Assembly: GCF_022965755.1 (NCBI RefSeq)
Contig: NZ_CP095187.1
Location: forward strand, 1,426,001-1,490,000
DNA from: Pseudoxanthomonas sp. F37
GTDB lineage: Bacteria > Pseudomonadota > Gammaproteobacteria > Xanthomonadales > Xanthomonadaceae
Direction of reading: 5' to 3'
Length of the DNA: 64,000 nt
Shown here piece by piece: positions 54,789 through 64,000 of the stretch. The translations under genes were made by a program, and so were the position numbers. Each line of letters begins with the position of its first letter. The first letter of the stretch is position 1. The notes below the pieces were generated by a model. It worked only from the letters and a program-made list of their open reading frames with translations, had not been told where the DNA came from and did not search any database.

Positions 54789-56594
54789 GTGCCGATCCGC
54801 CAGCTTCCCGACACCCTCATCAATCAGATCGCCGCCGGCGAAGTCGTCGAACGGCCCGCTTCCGTGGTCAAGGAACTGGTGGAGAACGCGCTGGACGCCG
54901 GTGCGCGGCGCGTGGACATCGATCTGGAAGAAGGCGGCGTGCGCCTGATCCGCATCCGCGACGATGGCGGCGGCATAGCGCCGGAAGAACTGCCGTTGGC
55001 GGTGTCGCGCCATGCCACCAGCAAGATCGCCTCGCTCGACGATCTCGAAGCGGTGGCCACCCTGGGCTTCCGTGGCGAGGCGCTGCCGTCGATCGCCTCG
55101 GTCAGCCGCTTTTCGCTGACCTCGCGACGCCTCCAGGACGAGCACGGCGCATCGCTGCAGGTGGAAGGCGGCAAGGTGGGGCAGGTGGTTCCCAAGCCGC
55201 ACGGGATCGGCACCACGGTGGAGGTGCGCGAGCTGTTCTACAACGTGCCGGCGCGGCGCAAGTTCCTGCGCGCCGAGCGCACCGAACTGGGCCACATCGA
55301 GGAATGGCTGCGCTCGCTGGCGCTGGCGCGCCCGGACATCGAACTGCGCGTGTCGCACAACGGGCGCCCGTCCCGGCGCTACAAGCCCGACGAACTGGAA
55401 TCGGTGGTGCGCCTGGACGAAACGCTGGGCGAGGACTTCTCGCGCAGCGCCCTGCGCGTGGATCATGCGGCCGCCGGCCTGCGCCTGCACGGATGGATCG
55501 CGCAACCCAGCTACTCGCGTGCCAGCGCCGACCAGCAGTACCTCTACGTCAACGGGCGTTCGGTGCGCGACCGCAACATCGCGCATGCGGTGAAGATGGC
55601 CTACCAGGACGTGCTGTTCCATGGTCGCCAGCCGGCCTACGTGCTGTTCCTGGAACTCGACCCCACCCGTGTCGACGTGAACGTGCACCCGGCCAAGCAC
55701 GAGGTGCGCTTCCGCGATACGCGGCTGGTGCACGACTTCGTCTACCGCACGCTGCACGAGGCGCTTGCGGAAACACGTGCGGGCAGCCTGCCGCAGGATG
55801 TCGCGGCCGCTCCGTTCGCGCCGCGCGCGGCGGGGCCGATGCCGTCCGCATGGATGCCGACCCGGCAGTCGCCGCTGGGACTGTCGGTGGCCGAAGCCCC
55901 CGCTGCCTACGCCGCGCTCTACGCATCGGCCCCCGACGCGTCGTCGGGGCCCATGCCGGGTCACGACGTGCCCTCCCTGCCGGTGATGCCGGCCAACGAC
56001 CCGGACGGCGTTCCGCCGCTGGGCTTCGCCATCGCCCAACTGCACGGCATCTACATCCTGGCGGAGAACGCGGACGGCCTGATCGTGGTCGACATGCACG
56101 CCGCGCACGAGCGCATCGGCTACGAACGCCTGAAGGCCGCGCACGATGGCATCGGTCTGCGGACGCAGCCGCTGCTGGTACCCATGTCGCTGGCGGTCGC
56201 CGAGCGCGAAGCCGACGTGGCCGAGCGCGAGGCGGCCACGCTGGCCGCACTGGGCTTCGACATCACCCGCAGCGGCCCGCAGTCGCTCAGCGTGCGCAGC
56301 ATTCCCGCGCTGCTGTCCAACGCCGACCCCGAGGCGCTCCTGCGCGACGTGCTGGCGGACCTGCGCGAGCACGGCGAGAGCCGTCGCGTGGCGGCCGCGC
56401 GCGACGAACTGCTGGCCACCATGGCCTGCCACGGCGCGGTGCGCGCCAACCGGCGCCTGACGCTGCCTGAAATGAATGCCCTGCTGCGCGAGATGGAGAT
56501 CACCGAACGCTCGGGCCAATGCAACCACGGCCGCCCGACCTGGGCGCGCTTTTCCTTGAACGAGATCGACCGCTGGTTCCTGCGAGGACGTTGA
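54789..56594 (+). CDS. mutL: DNA mismatch repair protein MutL, endonuclease form
   Basis: Encodes 601 residues from GTG 54789. GHKL ATPase: [41 protein letters not shown] and KFLRAER. A Pro/Ala linker (about 335-420) leads to a C-terminal domain that keeps the metal-dependent nicking motif [15 protein letters not shown] near residue 435, plus [11 protein letters not shown] and [10 protein letters not shown]. coli MutL lacks this motif; its presence suggests MutL nicks DNA itself without MutH. Same operon order as E. coli amiB-mutL. Confidence 0.95.
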   Translation: MPIRQLPDTLINQIAAGEVVERPASVVKELVENALDAGARRVDIDLEEGGVRLIRIRDDGGGIAPEELPLAVSRHATSKIASLDDLEAVATLGFRGEALPSIASVSRFSLTSRRLQDEHGASLQVEGGKVGQVVPKPHGIGTTVEVRELFYNVPARRKFLRAERTELGHIEEWLRSLALARPDIELRVSHNGRPSRRYKPDELESVVRLDETLGEDFSRSALRVDHAAAGLRLHGWIAQPSYSRASADQQYLYVNGRSVRDRNIAHAVKMAYQDVLFHGRQPAYVLFLELDPTRVDVNVHPAKHEVRFRDTRLVHDFVYRTLHEALAETRAGSLPQDVAAAPFAPRAAGPMPSAWMPTRQSPLGLSVAEAPAAYAALYASAPDASSGPMPGHDVPSLPVMPANDPDGVPPLGFAIAQLHGIYILAENADGLIVVDMHAAHERIGYERLKAAHDGIGLRTQPLLVPMSLAVAEREADVAEREAATLAALGFDITRSGPQSLSVRSIPALLSNADPEALLRDVLADLREHGESRRVAAARDELLATMACHGAVRANRRLTLPEMNALLREMEITERSGQCNHGRPTWARFSLNEIDRWFLRGR

Positions 56595-56595
56595 C

Positions 56596-57534
56596 ATGGG
56601 GATGAAGACAGGATGGCTGGGGATGGCCATGCTGCTGGGGGTGCTGGCCGGCTGCGGCGATGGCGACAACCGCGGCGAGGCCGCCGGCAAGGTCGTCGAC
56701 GCCCGCTTCCTGGCCGACAACGCAGCCTGGCGCGAAGAGCGCAAGCGCCAGCTCCTGGCGCCGGACGGCTGGACCAGCCTGGTGGGCCTGCATTGGATCG
56801 AGCTGAAGTCGCACTTCATCGGCAGCGGGCGGGCCAGTGGCATCAAGCTGGTCGTGGGTCCGCCGAAGATGGGCATGGTGGCCCAGCAGGAGGGCCGCAT
56901 CTTCTTCACCCCCGAGCGCGGCGTGGACCTGACGCTCAACGGCGAGCCGCTGACCGGTCGCGTGGAACTGCAGAGCGATCACGACCCGATGCCGGGCGTG
57001 ATCGGCTTCGACGAGGGCAAGGGCGCGCTGTCGGTGATCGAACGCGGCGGCCGCCATGCGCTGCGCGTCAAGCATGCCGATGCCGAATCCCGCACGCAGT
57101 TCGTCGGCCTGGATTACTGGCCCCTGCAGGAACCGTGGCGCGTCGAAGGCCGCTACGTTCCCCATCCTCCCGGCAAGACGCTCACCATCGTCGACGTGAT
57201 CGGCGTGGCGAACGAGTCGCCCAATCCGGGCGCGGTGGAGTTCGAGCGCGAAGGCAAGACGTTCAGGCTCGAAGCCCTCGGCCCGCCGGAGGGTCCGCTG
57301 TTCTTCGTCTTCGCCGACCGCACCAGCGGGCACGGCAGCTATCCCGCTGGCCGCTTCCTCGATGCGGAGCCGCCGCGCGACGGCAAGGTGGTGCTGGATT
57401 TCAACCGCGCCTACAACCCGCCTTGCGCGTTCACCCCGTACGCCACCTGTCCGCTGCCGCCGGCCGAAAACCGGTTGGACCTGTTGGTCGACGCGGGCGA
57501 GAAAGCCTACGCCAAGCCCATCAAGGTACTCTGA
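56596..57534 (+). CDS. DUF1684 lipoprotein
   Basis: Encodes 312 residues. MGMKTGWLGMAMLLGVLAG then CGDG is a lipoprotein signal with lipobox LAGC. The body has DGWTSLVGLHWIELKS, and the C-terminal DUF1684 signature FNRAYNPPCAFTPYATCPLPP. The function of DUF1684 is unknown. It begins one base after the mutL stop, so expression with mutL is likely, and it sits before the TraB/GumN gene. Confidence 0.85.
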   Translation: MGMKTGWLGMAMLLGVLAGCGDGDNRGEAAGKVVDARFLADNAAWREERKRQLLAPDGWTSLVGLHWIELKSHFIGSGRASGIKLVVGPPKMGMVAQQEGRIFFTPERGVDLTLNGEPLTGRVELQSDHDPMPGVIGFDEGKGALSVIERGGRHALRVKHADAESRTQFVGLDYWPLQEPWRVEGRYVPHPPGKTLTIVDVIGVANESPNPGAVEFEREGKTFRLEALGPPEGPLFFVFADRTSGHGSYPAGRFLDAEPPRDGKVVLDFNRAYNPPCAFTPYATCPLPPAENRLDLLVDAGEKAYAKPIKVL

Positions 57535-57545
57535 GGTAGGAACCG

Positions 57546-58493
57546 ATGACGTTGCGCATGCCGTTGAAATCCCTTGTCGCCGTGGGCCTGCTCGCCAGTG
57601 CCTCGGTGCTGGCCGCCGATACCGCCAAGCCGCCCTCCGCGCCGGTGCCGCTGCTGTGGAAGGTGTCGGACAAGGACAACGCGGTCTATCTGCTCGGCTC
57701 GTTCCATCTGCTGCGCCCGGGCGATTATCCGCTGTCGGCGGAGGTGGAAGCGGCGTTCGCCGATGCCGAACGCCTGATGTTCGAACTGGCCCCCGAGGAA
57801 ATGCAGTCGCCCGCCATGCCCCAGATGATGCTGCAGGCGGCGCTGCGCACCGACGGCAGGACGCTGCAGCAGGAACTGGATGCCGCGACCTGGCGCCGGC
57901 TCGAAGGATGGGCCGGGAAGAACGGCATGCCGGTGGTGTCGTTCAACAACCTCGAACCCTGGTTCGTCGGCCTGACCATCAGCATCGTCGAGATGACCCG
58001 GCAGGGACTGGATCCCAAGCTGGGCCTGGACAACCACTTCATGGACAAGGCCAGGGCGGCCGGCAAGCCCACCGCGGGCCTTGAACGGGCACAAGAGCAG
58101 ATCGGCGTGCTGGACGGCATGGAGGCCACCGAGCAGCGCCAGTTCATCGTCGAGGCGCTGGACCAGGCGGAGAAGGGCTCGGCCGAAACCGAGCGCCTGC
58201 ACCGGGCCTGGCGCCGCGGCGACGCCGAGGAGCTCTGGAACGGCATGGCCGCCGACATGAAGCGTCAGTACCCGCGCCTCTACAGGCGCATCAACGTGGA
58301 GCGCAACGACGCGTGGGTGCCCAAGGTCCAGCGGATCCTCACCCAGCCGGGCAACGACGACGCGCTGGTGGTCGTCGGCGCACTGCACCTGCTGGGCGAG
58401 GACGGCGTGGTGGAAAAGCTGCGCGACCGTGGTTACAGGGTCGAGCGGGTGTGCTCCTCATGCGCGCTCTCGGGCATGTCGGGAAATGAATGA
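57546..58493 (+). CDS. TraB/GumN-family protein
   Basis: Encodes 315 residues with a signal peptide (PLKSLVAVGLLASASVLAAD). The TraB/GumN features are near both ends: VYLLGSFHLLRPGDYPL with the Gly-Ser-Phe-His motif, and ALVVVGALHLLGEDGVVEKLRDRGY. The family may be metal-dependent peptidases of the envelope. GumN lies beside the xanthan gene cluster in Xanthomonas, but here it follows DUF1684. Its end overlaps the sulfotransferase gene by 8 bases. Confidence 0.88.
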   Translation: MTLRMPLKSLVAVGLLASASVLAADTAKPPSAPVPLLWKVSDKDNAVYLLGSFHLLRPGDYPLSAEVEAAFADAERLMFELAPEEMQSPAMPQMMLQAALRTDGRTLQQELDAATWRRLEGWAGKNGMPVVSFNNLEPWFVGLTISIVEMTRQGLDPKLGLDNHFMDKARAAGKPTAGLERAQEQIGVLDGMEATEQRQFIVEALDQAEKGSAETERLHRAWRRGDAEELWNGMAADMKRQYPRLYRRINVERNDAWVPKVQRILTQPGNDDALVVVGALHLLGEDGVVEKLRDRGYRVERVCSSCALSGMSGNE

Positions 58494-60105
58494 CGACATC
58501 AATCCGGCAGGCGGCGATGCCCATGCCGAAGAGGATGCGCGGCATTACCGGCACGCCGTTGACGCGCTGAACAGAGGGCAGTGGCGCGAGGCTCAACGCG
58601 CATCGATGGAACTGTTGCGCAAGCATCCTTCCCACGCGGGGGTGAGCTTTGTCGCGGGGGTTGCCGCGCTCCAGATGGAGCAGGTGCCGCTGGCGCTCGA
58701 ACTGCTGAAGCGCGCCATGGCATTGAATCCGAGCAGGCCCGATTATTTGGCCCAGTGCGCGCGCGCGCTGGCCATGGGACGGTTCGGTCGGGAGGCGGAG
58801 GAGACCGCCGATCGCGCATTCGCCCTGCAGCCGCAGGATGCACTTACCCTGGATACCCTTGGCGTGGTGTATTCACAGTCGAATGCGCATGCGAAGGCGG
58901 CACGCGCATTCGGCCGAGCCGTCGAGCTGGAACCCGCGCGCGCAGGGTATCGCTTCAATCTCGCGACATCCCTGACATTCGCAGGGCGTCTGGATGAGGC
59001 CGAGCGGGAGTACGAGGCCTGCCTTCAGGTTGCGCCACGGTACTGGAAAGCCTGGCTGGCCCTGTCCCAGCTTCGCAAGCAGACCGCCACCGACAACCAT
59101 GTCGAACGGTTGCGCGCGGCACTGGGTGGGGCAGGATCGGACGCCCTTGGACAACTGTACGTCAATCTCGCATTGTCAAAAGAACTCGAGGATATCGGGG
59201 ACTACCCGCGGTCCTTCGATCATCTGGTAGCGGGCAAGCATGCCCATCGGCGCGGACGGTCCTACTCAAGCGAACGCGATGGCCGTATTTTCGATGCGCT
59301 GATGGCATCCCGGGACGCGGTCGCCGGCGGCGGCGAAGGCCACGCCAGCAGCGAGCCCATCTTCGTGGTGGGAATGCCGCGCTCGGGTACCACATTGGTG
59401 GATCGAATACTTTCCAGCCATAGTGCAGTTTCATCTGCCGGAGAACTCCAGAATTTCGGTGTCGTCCTGAAACGCGCCTCGCGCAGTCAGACGCCGCACA
59501 TGCTGGATGCTGAAACGATCGCTGCAGCGACTGGCCTCGATTGGGCGAGAGTGGGGGCAGCGTATGTCGAAAGCACGCGTCCGGGCACCGGTCATCGGCG
59601 CCATTTCGTCGACAAGCTGCCGCACAATTTCCTGTATGCAGGATTCATTGCGCGCGCCCTGCCGAATGCGAAGATCGTCTGTCTGCGGCGCGACCCCATG
59701 GATGTGTGCCTCAGCAACTTCAGGCAGCTGTTTGCCCTGACGTCGCCGTACTACGACTATTCGTTCGATCTCATGGACACCGGCCGTTACTACGTGATGT
59801 TCGAACGTCTCATGGCGCACTGGCACACAGCCATGCCAGGCCGGATACTCGAGGTCCGCTATGAAGAGCTGGTGGACAACCAGGAAGCGGTGACCCGCGA
59901 GTTGGTCGCCTGGTGCGGCCTGGACTGGGAGCAGGCCTGCCTGAGATTCGAGGACAACCAGGCGCCGGTAGCCACTGCCAGCGCGGTCCAAGTAAGGTCG
60001 CCCATGTTCCGCACCTCGCTCCAACGTTGGAAACGCTATGGCGATCGGATGGATGAACTGTACCGTTTCCTCGAAAGCGCGGGAGTGGTGGCGGGTCCGC
60101 GTTAG
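58486..60105 (+). CDS. TPR-sulfotransferase fusion protein
   Basis: Encodes 539 residues. Residues about 20-240 form TPR-like repeats ([60 protein letters not shown]). From about 290 a sulfotransferase domain has the PAPS loop [16 protein letters not shown] and [19 protein letters not shown]. Such proteins sulfate a protein Tyr or a glycan; no target is evident. Codons are less GC3-biased than neighbours (for example tcatctgccgg, ttgtcaaaagaactc), a weak sign of recent acquisition. Start ATG 58486. Its stop overlaps the convergent rnfB-like gene. Confidence 0.82.
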   Translation: MNDDINPAGGDAHAEEDARHYRHAVDALNRGQWREAQRASMELLRKHPSHAGVSFVAGVAALQMEQVPLALELLKRAMALNPSRPDYLAQCARALAMGRFGREAEETADRAFALQPQDALTLDTLGVVYSQSNAHAKAARAFGRAVELEPARAGYRFNLATSLTFAGRLDEAEREYEACLQVAPRYWKAWLALSQLRKQTATDNHVERLRAALGGAGSDALGQLYVNLALSKELEDIGDYPRSFDHLVAGKHAHRRGRSYSSERDGRIFDALMASRDAVAGGGEGHASSEPIFVVGMPRSGTTLVDRILSSHSAVSSAGELQNFGVVLKRASRSQTPHMLDAETIAAATGLDWARVGAAYVESTRPGTGHRRHFVDKLPHNFLYAGFIARALPNAKIVCLRRDPMDVCLSNFRQLFALTSPYYDYSFDLMDTGRYYVMFERLMAHWHTAMPGRILEVRYEELVDNQEAVTRELVAWCGLDWEQACLRFEDNQAPVATASAVQVRSPMFRTSLQRWKRYGDRMDELYRFLESAGVVAGPR

Positions 60106-60518
60106 TCGGACCGCGATGGCAGGAGTTCAATGCAGTCCACCGGGCACGCGGGCACGCATAGTTCGCAGCCGGTGCATAGCGGATCGATGACCACGTGCAT
60201 GTGCTTGGCGCCACCGATGATGGCGTCCACCGGACAGGCCTGGATGCACTTGGTGCAGCCGATGCAGTCTGCCTCCACCACCACCGCCACGATGGGCGGC
60301 TTGTGCGCGCCGCGGCTGCGGTCGTAGCCAAGCGCGGGCACCTGCAGCAGTCTGGCCAGCGCACGTGCGCCAGCGTCCCCGCCGGGCGGGCAGCGGTCGA
60401 TGCCGGCTTCGCCGCGCGCCATGGCTTCGGCGTAGGGACGGCAGCCGTCGAAGCCGCATTGGCCGCACTGGGTCTGCGGCAGCAGGCGGTCCAGGCGCTC
60501 GACGAGGTCGGCGTTCAT
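60102..60518 (-). CDS. Soluble RnfB-like ferredoxin
   Basis: Encodes 138 residues. N-terminal iron-sulfur motif [21 protein letters not shown], then two 4Fe-4S motifs [16 protein letters not shown] and [16 protein letters not shown]. It matches RnfB but lacks the N-terminal membrane anchor, and no other rnf gene is in the window. It probably serves as an electron donor in the cytosol rather than in a Rnf pump. Start ATG 60518 ([10 protein letters not shown]) is preferred to the longer frame. The stop shares a TTAG with the convergent sulfotransferase stop. Confidence 0.85.
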   Translation of the reverse strand: MNADLVERLDRLLPQTQCGQCGFDGCRPYAEAMARGEAGIDRCPPGGDAGARALARLLQVPALGYDRSRGAHKPPIVAVVVEADCIGCTKCIQACPVDAIIGGAKHMHVVIDPLCTGCELCVPACPVDCIELLPSRSD

Positions 60519-60540
60519 CGCCGCGACGGCGGTCCGCGCT

Positions 60541-62613
60541 TCAGCGCACCGGCATGCCGGGCAGGGCGCCGGCATCGGCATCGAGCAGCGCCAGTGCGCC
60601 GCTGTCGAAGCCGGCCGACAGGATCATGCCCTCGCTCACGCCGAAGCGCATCTTGCGCGGCGCGAGGTTGGCGATGAACACCACCTTGCGGCCCACCAGC
60701 GCTTCCGGTTCGCCGTAGCTGGCGCGGATGCCGGAGAAGATCTGCCGCTGGCCCAGGTCGCCGGCATCCAGCAGGAAGCGCAGCAGCTTGTCGGAGCCTT
60801 CCACGAAGCCGCATTCCAGCACCTGGCCGATGCGCAGGTCGAGCCTGGCGAAATCCTCGATGCCGATGGTGCCTGCCGCATCCTTTGTCTCCGCCGGCGG
60901 GGCGGGCTGCGCCTGCCCCTTCTTCACGGGGGCGACAGGTGCGGGCGCGGCGGCCAGGGTGTCCTTGGAAGCGTCGGTCATGGCGTCGATCAGTTTCGGG
61001 TCGATACGGGTGAACAGGGGAGAGTAAGGCTGGATGGTGTGCGCCTGCAGGGGCGCCGCGACGTCGGTCCAGGATTCGACCGGCGCGCCGAGGAAGGCCT
61101 CGGCTTCCGCGCTCGTGCGCGGCAGCACTGGCTTGAGCGCCGCGGCCAGGATGCGGAACAGGTTCAGTCCCTGCGTGCACACCGCCTGCAGTTCGGCATC
61201 GGCGCCTTCCTGCTTGGCGATCACCCAGGGCTTGGTCTCGTCGATGTACTTGTTGGCCTCGTCGGCCAGCGCCATGGTCAGGCGCAGGGCGCTGGCGGGC
61301 TCGTTGCGCCCGTAGGCCTCTGCGATGGGGCCGAGCGCATCGACGAAGCGCTGGTACATGGCCGGGTCGGGCAAGGCATCGGCCAGCCTGCCGGCGAAGC
61401 GCTTGTCGATGAAGCCGGCGCAGCGGCTGGCCAGGTTGACGAACTTGCCCACCAGGTCCGCGTTGACGCGCGCGACGAAGTCGCCCAGGTTGAGATCGAG
61501 GTCGTCCACGCCGCCGGACGACTTGGCCGCGTAGTAGTAACGCAGCGCTTCGGGCTCCAGACCCACGTCCAGATAGGTGCGCGCCATGATGAACGTGCCG
61601 CGAGACTTCGACATCTTGGCGCCGTCCACGGTCAGGTAGCCGTTGACGTGCAGGCGCGTGGGCGCCCGGTGGCCGGTGCCGTGCAGCACGGCCGGCCAGA
61701 ACAGGCCATGGAAGTTGACGATGTCCTTGCCGATGAAGTGGTGCAACTCCACATCGGTACCGGCGACCAGGTGTGGCTCGAAATCGAGGCCGCGCTCGGT
61801 GCACAGGTTCTTGAAGCTGCTCAGGTAGCCGATCGGCGCATCCAGCCAGACATAGAAGTACTTGCCCGGTGCACCGGGAATCTCGAAGCCGAAGTAGGGC
61901 GCATCGCGCGAGATGTCCCAGGCGCGCAGGCCGCCCTCGGCATCCAGCCACTCGCGCAGCTTGGCCTTCACGCCCGGCAGGGCGACGTCGCCGGCCAGCC
62001 ACTCGCGCAGGAAGGCTTCGAAGCGGCCGACTTCGAAGAAATAATGTTCCGAATCGCGGATTTCCGGCGTGCTGCCCGACAGGATGGACGTGGGCTCCTT
62101 CAGATCGGTCGGTGCGTACGTCGCGCCACAGACTTCGCAGTTGTCGCCGTACTGGTCGGCCGATCCGCAGTTGGGGCAGATGCCCTTGATGTAGCGGTCC
62201 GGCAGGAACATGCCCTTGGCCGGATCGTAGAACTGCGCCACCGTGCGGCGGCTGATGTGCCCGCCGGCCTCGAGGCGCTGGTAGAACAGTTCCGTCAGTT
62301 CGCGGTTGGCGGCGGAGTGGGTCGAGTCGTAGTGGTCGAACGCAACGCCGAACGCGGCGAAGTCGCGCTCGTGGCTGGCCTGGATGCCGGCGATGAAGGC
62401 CTCGGGCGTGACGCCGGCCTTCTCCGCCGCCAGCATGATGGGCGTGCCATGGGTGTCGTCGGCGCAGACGAAGTACACCGTATCGCCCCGCATCCGCCGC
62501 GCGCGCACCCAGATGTCGCCCTGGATGTAGCCCACCAGATGGCCCAGGTGGAGCGGACCATTGGCGTAGGGCAGGGCATTGGTGACGAGGGCGGTGCGGC
62601 TCATGACGGGCAT
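60541..62613 (-). CDS. metG: Methionyl-tRNA synthetase
   Basis: Encodes 690 residues. The HIGH motif is seen as [14 protein letters not shown], zinc ligands in [18 protein letters not shown], and KMSKS in [11 protein letters not shown]. The C-terminal half has the anticodon-binding helices, a Lys/Pro-rich linker and a tRNA-binding OB-fold domain ([17 protein letters not shown]). Charges tRNA-Met. The first Met at 62613 gives [11 protein letters not shown]; a start at 62604 (MSRTALVT) is equally plausible. Followed by the rnfB-like gene with 22 bases between. Confidence 0.96.
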   Translation of the reverse strand: MPVMSRTALVTNALPYANGPLHLGHLVGYIQGDIWVRARRMRGDTVYFVCADDTHGTPIMLAAEKAGVTPEAFIAGIQASHERDFAAFGVAFDHYDSTHSAANRELTELFYQRLEAGGHISRRTVAQFYDPAKGMFLPDRYIKGICPNCGSADQYGDNCEVCGATYAPTDLKEPTSILSGSTPEIRDSEHYFFEVGRFEAFLREWLAGDVALPGVKAKLREWLDAEGGLRAWDISRDAPYFGFEIPGAPGKYFYVWLDAPIGYLSSFKNLCTERGLDFEPHLVAGTDVELHHFIGKDIVNFHGLFWPAVLHGTGHRAPTRLHVNGYLTVDGAKMSKSRGTFIMARTYLDVGLEPEALRYYYAAKSSGGVDDLDLNLGDFVARVNADLVGKFVNLASRCAGFIDKRFAGRLADALPDPAMYQRFVDALGPIAEAYGRNEPASALRLTMALADEANKYIDETKPWVIAKQEGADAELQAVCTQGLNLFRILAAALKPVLPRTSAEAEAFLGAPVESWTDVAAPLQAHTIQPYSPLFTRIDPKLIDAMTDASKDTLAAAPAPVAPVKKGQAQPAPPAETKDAAGTIGIEDFARLDLRIGQVLECGFVEGSDKLLRFLLDAGDLGQRQIFSGIRASYGEPEALVGRKVVFIANLAPRKMRFGVSEGMILSAGFDSGALALLDADAGALPGMPVR

Positions 62614-62725
62614 CGTGACGGGGGATGGCGATTATCGCACGGACCGGGAAGGGGCCTTTCCGCTGCCGGAAACGCAGCGGGCCCGGCGCATGGCCGGGCC
62701 CGCATCAGGGAAAAGTGCGCGACGC

Positions 62726-63166
62726 TTACTGGCGGATCCAGGTCTGCGATTTGCAGAGGAAGGCGATGCAGCCGGACACCTCCAGCTTCTTGCCGCCGTC
62801 GACCAGCTCCATCTTCGACTTGTACACCTTGCCCTCGTCGGGCTTGAGGATGGTGCCGCCGGCGTACTCTCCGCCGCCCTCGGCCTTCATGCCGCGGATG
62901 ATCTCCATGCCGGTGATCGGCTTGTTCCGGCGGTCGTCCTTGCACTTGTCGCAGGTGGGGTTCGGCTTGCTGGGGTTGATCAGCTCGACGATGCGGCCGC
63001 TGATCGTGCCATTGGCGGCCTGGGTGATCTCGACGAAGGACTTGGGCTTGCCGGTCTCGCTGTCGATGGTCTTCCAGCGGCCGACCACCGGGTCGGCGGC
63101 GGAGGCCACCAGCGACAGGGCCATCAGCGGAGCGGCCAGGCAGGCGGCCATCAGGGTCTTGCGCAT
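62726..63166 (-). CDS. DUF2147 secreted protein
   Basis: Encodes 146 residues. A signal peptide (MRKTLMAACLAAPLMALSLV) is followed by VVGRWKTIDSETGKPKSFVEI, which is the DUF2147 start. NPTCDKCKDDRRNKPITGM and SGCIAFLCKSQTW place two Cys pairs, likely two disulfides. Probably periplasmic; function unknown. It lies 112 bases upstream of the metG start on the same strand and is probably separate from it. Confidence 0.87.
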   Translation of the reverse strand: MRKTLMAACLAAPLMALSLVASAADPVVGRWKTIDSETGKPKSFVEITQAANGTISGRIVELINPSKPNPTCDKCKDDRRNKPITGMEIIRGMKAEGGGEYAGGTILKPDEGKVYKSKMELVDGGKKLEVSGCIAFLCKSQTWIRQ

Positions 63167-63301
63167 ATTCCCCTCCCAGGGATTCAGGTCAGGCCCGACG
63201 GCGACGCCGCCGGGATGCGGCAGTTATACCGCATCCGCTGGCGTATGGAAGGGCTGCACAAGCCCGGCACCGTACTTCAGGGGCCGGTTGACTGAAGCGA
63301 A

Positions 63302-63332
63302 CTTAAAAAAAACCCCGCCTTTCGGCGGGGTC
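63302..63332 (-). terminator. Intrinsic terminator of the TonB receptor gene
   Basis: On the minus strand CCCCGCC-GAAA-GGCGGGG followed by TTTTTTTT, 28 bases past the receptor stop. Strong stem with a UUCG-like loop and a long U-run. Confidence 0.88.
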
Positions 63333-63359
63333 TGAAACGCTACAGGCTCTTCGGAGGCC

Positions 63360-64000
63360 TTACTTGGCGCCGAAGGCGTACTTCATTTCCATATAGATGG
63401 CGCGGCCGAACACATTGAAATTGGAGCTGTTGTACGGAGCACCCGTGCTGCCCGGATAGGTTGCGTCGAAGGGCGGCATCTTGTTGAACACATTGTTGAC
63501 GAGCAGCGACAGGTCGAGCCCCGGCAGCGGCGAGTACGAAACGCTCGCGTTGTACAGGGTGAACGAACCCAGCTTGCCCGAAAGCGGGTTGTCGTAACCC
63601 ACGACAGATGCACGGTAGTTCGGAGTCTTGTCGATCCAATTGGCGTACAGCGTGGTGCTCCAGTTGCCCTTGCTCCAGCTGGCCGACAGGTCCGCCTTGC
63701 GCTTGGGATCGGTGCTCCAGGTGGGGTCGTTCAACAGGTCGATGAGGTCATCACCCTCATACTGCTGGTATTCGTGACTGATCTTCTGCGTATAGTTGCC
63801 GCGGAACGACAGGTCGCCGAATGAGCCGATGTCGATGCCGTAGTTGACGCCGAACGTGAAGGCCTCCAGTTGCTGGCGCGACACGTTGATCTTCGGTGTG
63901 AAGATCTCGGTGATGGCGCCGTTCACGTTGCGCGTGATCTGCGACAGCGTGTTGACGCACAGGGGCGAGTTGATGTCATCCAGACCGGTGCGGCAGCGAT
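63360..64000 (-). CDS. TonB-dependent receptor, C-terminal part (5-prime end outside window)
   Basis: At least 213 residues, open to the window edge at 64000 in the same frame. It holds the end of a TonB-type barrel: alternating strands (FTLYNASVSYSPLPGLDLSL), the TonB box-type C-terminal VNNVFNKMPPFD and final AIYMEMKYAFGAK. The Cys pair CRTGLDDINSPLC beyond 63926 is common in the Xanthomonad receptors with large plugs. It imports a siderophore, peptide or sugar; the substrate is not readable. The plug domain lies outside the window. Confidence 0.88.
   Translation of the reverse strand, partial: RCRTGLDDINSPLCVNTLSQITRNVNGAITEIFTPKINVSRQQLEAFTFGVNYGIDIGSFGDLSFRGNYTQKISHEYQQYEGDDLIDLLNDPTWSTDPKRKADLSASWSKGNWSTTLYANWIDKTPNYRASVVGYDNPLSGKLGSFTLYNASVSYSPLPGLDLSLLVNNVFNKMPPFDATYPGSTGAPYNSSNFNVFGRAIYMEMKYAFGAK

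Noticed and set aside
53205-56939. 1244-codon open frame on the minus strand opposite amiC and mutL
   Set aside because: It is the GC-rich antisense shadow of well-supported genes, with no family motifs and a low-complexity Arg/Gly/Ala composition.

Overview
The window is a GC-rich chromosomal segment from a gammaproteobacterium of the Xanthomonadaceae/Lysobacteraceae, most like Pseudoxanthomonas or Stenotrophomonas relatives. This is an inference from codon bias, from a PrxQ peroxiredoxin with the Cys spacing of the Xanthomonas campestris enzyme, and from the TonB receptor, TraB/GumN protein and gene order. I see no prophage, insertion sequence, CRISPR array, integron or rRNA.

Region 1 (1-19903) is an exopolysaccharide locus. 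The left half reads rightwards as a tightly coupled operon: Wzy/O-antigen-ligase-like polymerase, flippase, CapK-like adenylate-forming ligase, GT4 glycosyltransferase, NodB-type deacetylase, an unknown membrane-anchored protein and two GT2 glycosyltransferases. The right half reads leftwards: UDP-sugar dehydrogenase, UDP-sugar epimerase, Wza-like export lipoprotein, Wzz-like chain-length protein, a BY-kinase-like protein with a destroyed Walker A, an outer-membrane beta-barrel, and two paralogous polysaccharide-lyase-like proteins, the first interrupted by a frameshift in a short G tract. The family mix resembles exosortase/PEP-CTERM-associated EPS loci, but no exosortase lies inside the window. 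A galE and a MASE2-GGDEF diguanylate cyclase follow.

Region 2 (22316-32195) is mixed housekeeping: alpha/beta hydrolase, thiD, SulP transporter, DUF1275 protein, PIN-PhoH ATPase, PrxQ, GcvR, dapA with a short BamC-like lipoprotein, FdxA and a pirin. Region 3 (32195-38489) is a leftward operon: short AraC regulator, WrbA, YcaC-like hydrolase, DoxX, Tat-type amidohydrolase, MFS exporter and two tandem XapX micro-membrane proteins. It looks like a redox/electrophile response unit of undefined substrate.

Region 4 (38747-44274) holds an orphan LuxR-type response regulator, MipA/OmpV porin, GNAT, metallo-beta-lactamase-fold hydrolase and a QseBC/PmrAB-like two-component system. Two TTAA-N7-TTAA sites suggest one regulon. 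A tRNA-Glu(CTC) with a clear promoter and terminator follows. Region 5 (44320-63166) carries pcnB (apparently started at a non-AUG codon), folK, panBCD, pgi, queG, nnrDE, tsaE, amiC, mutL, DUF1684, TraB/GumN, TPR-sulfotransferase, soluble RnfB-like ferredoxin, metG and DUF2147. The right edge cuts a TonB-dependent receptor.
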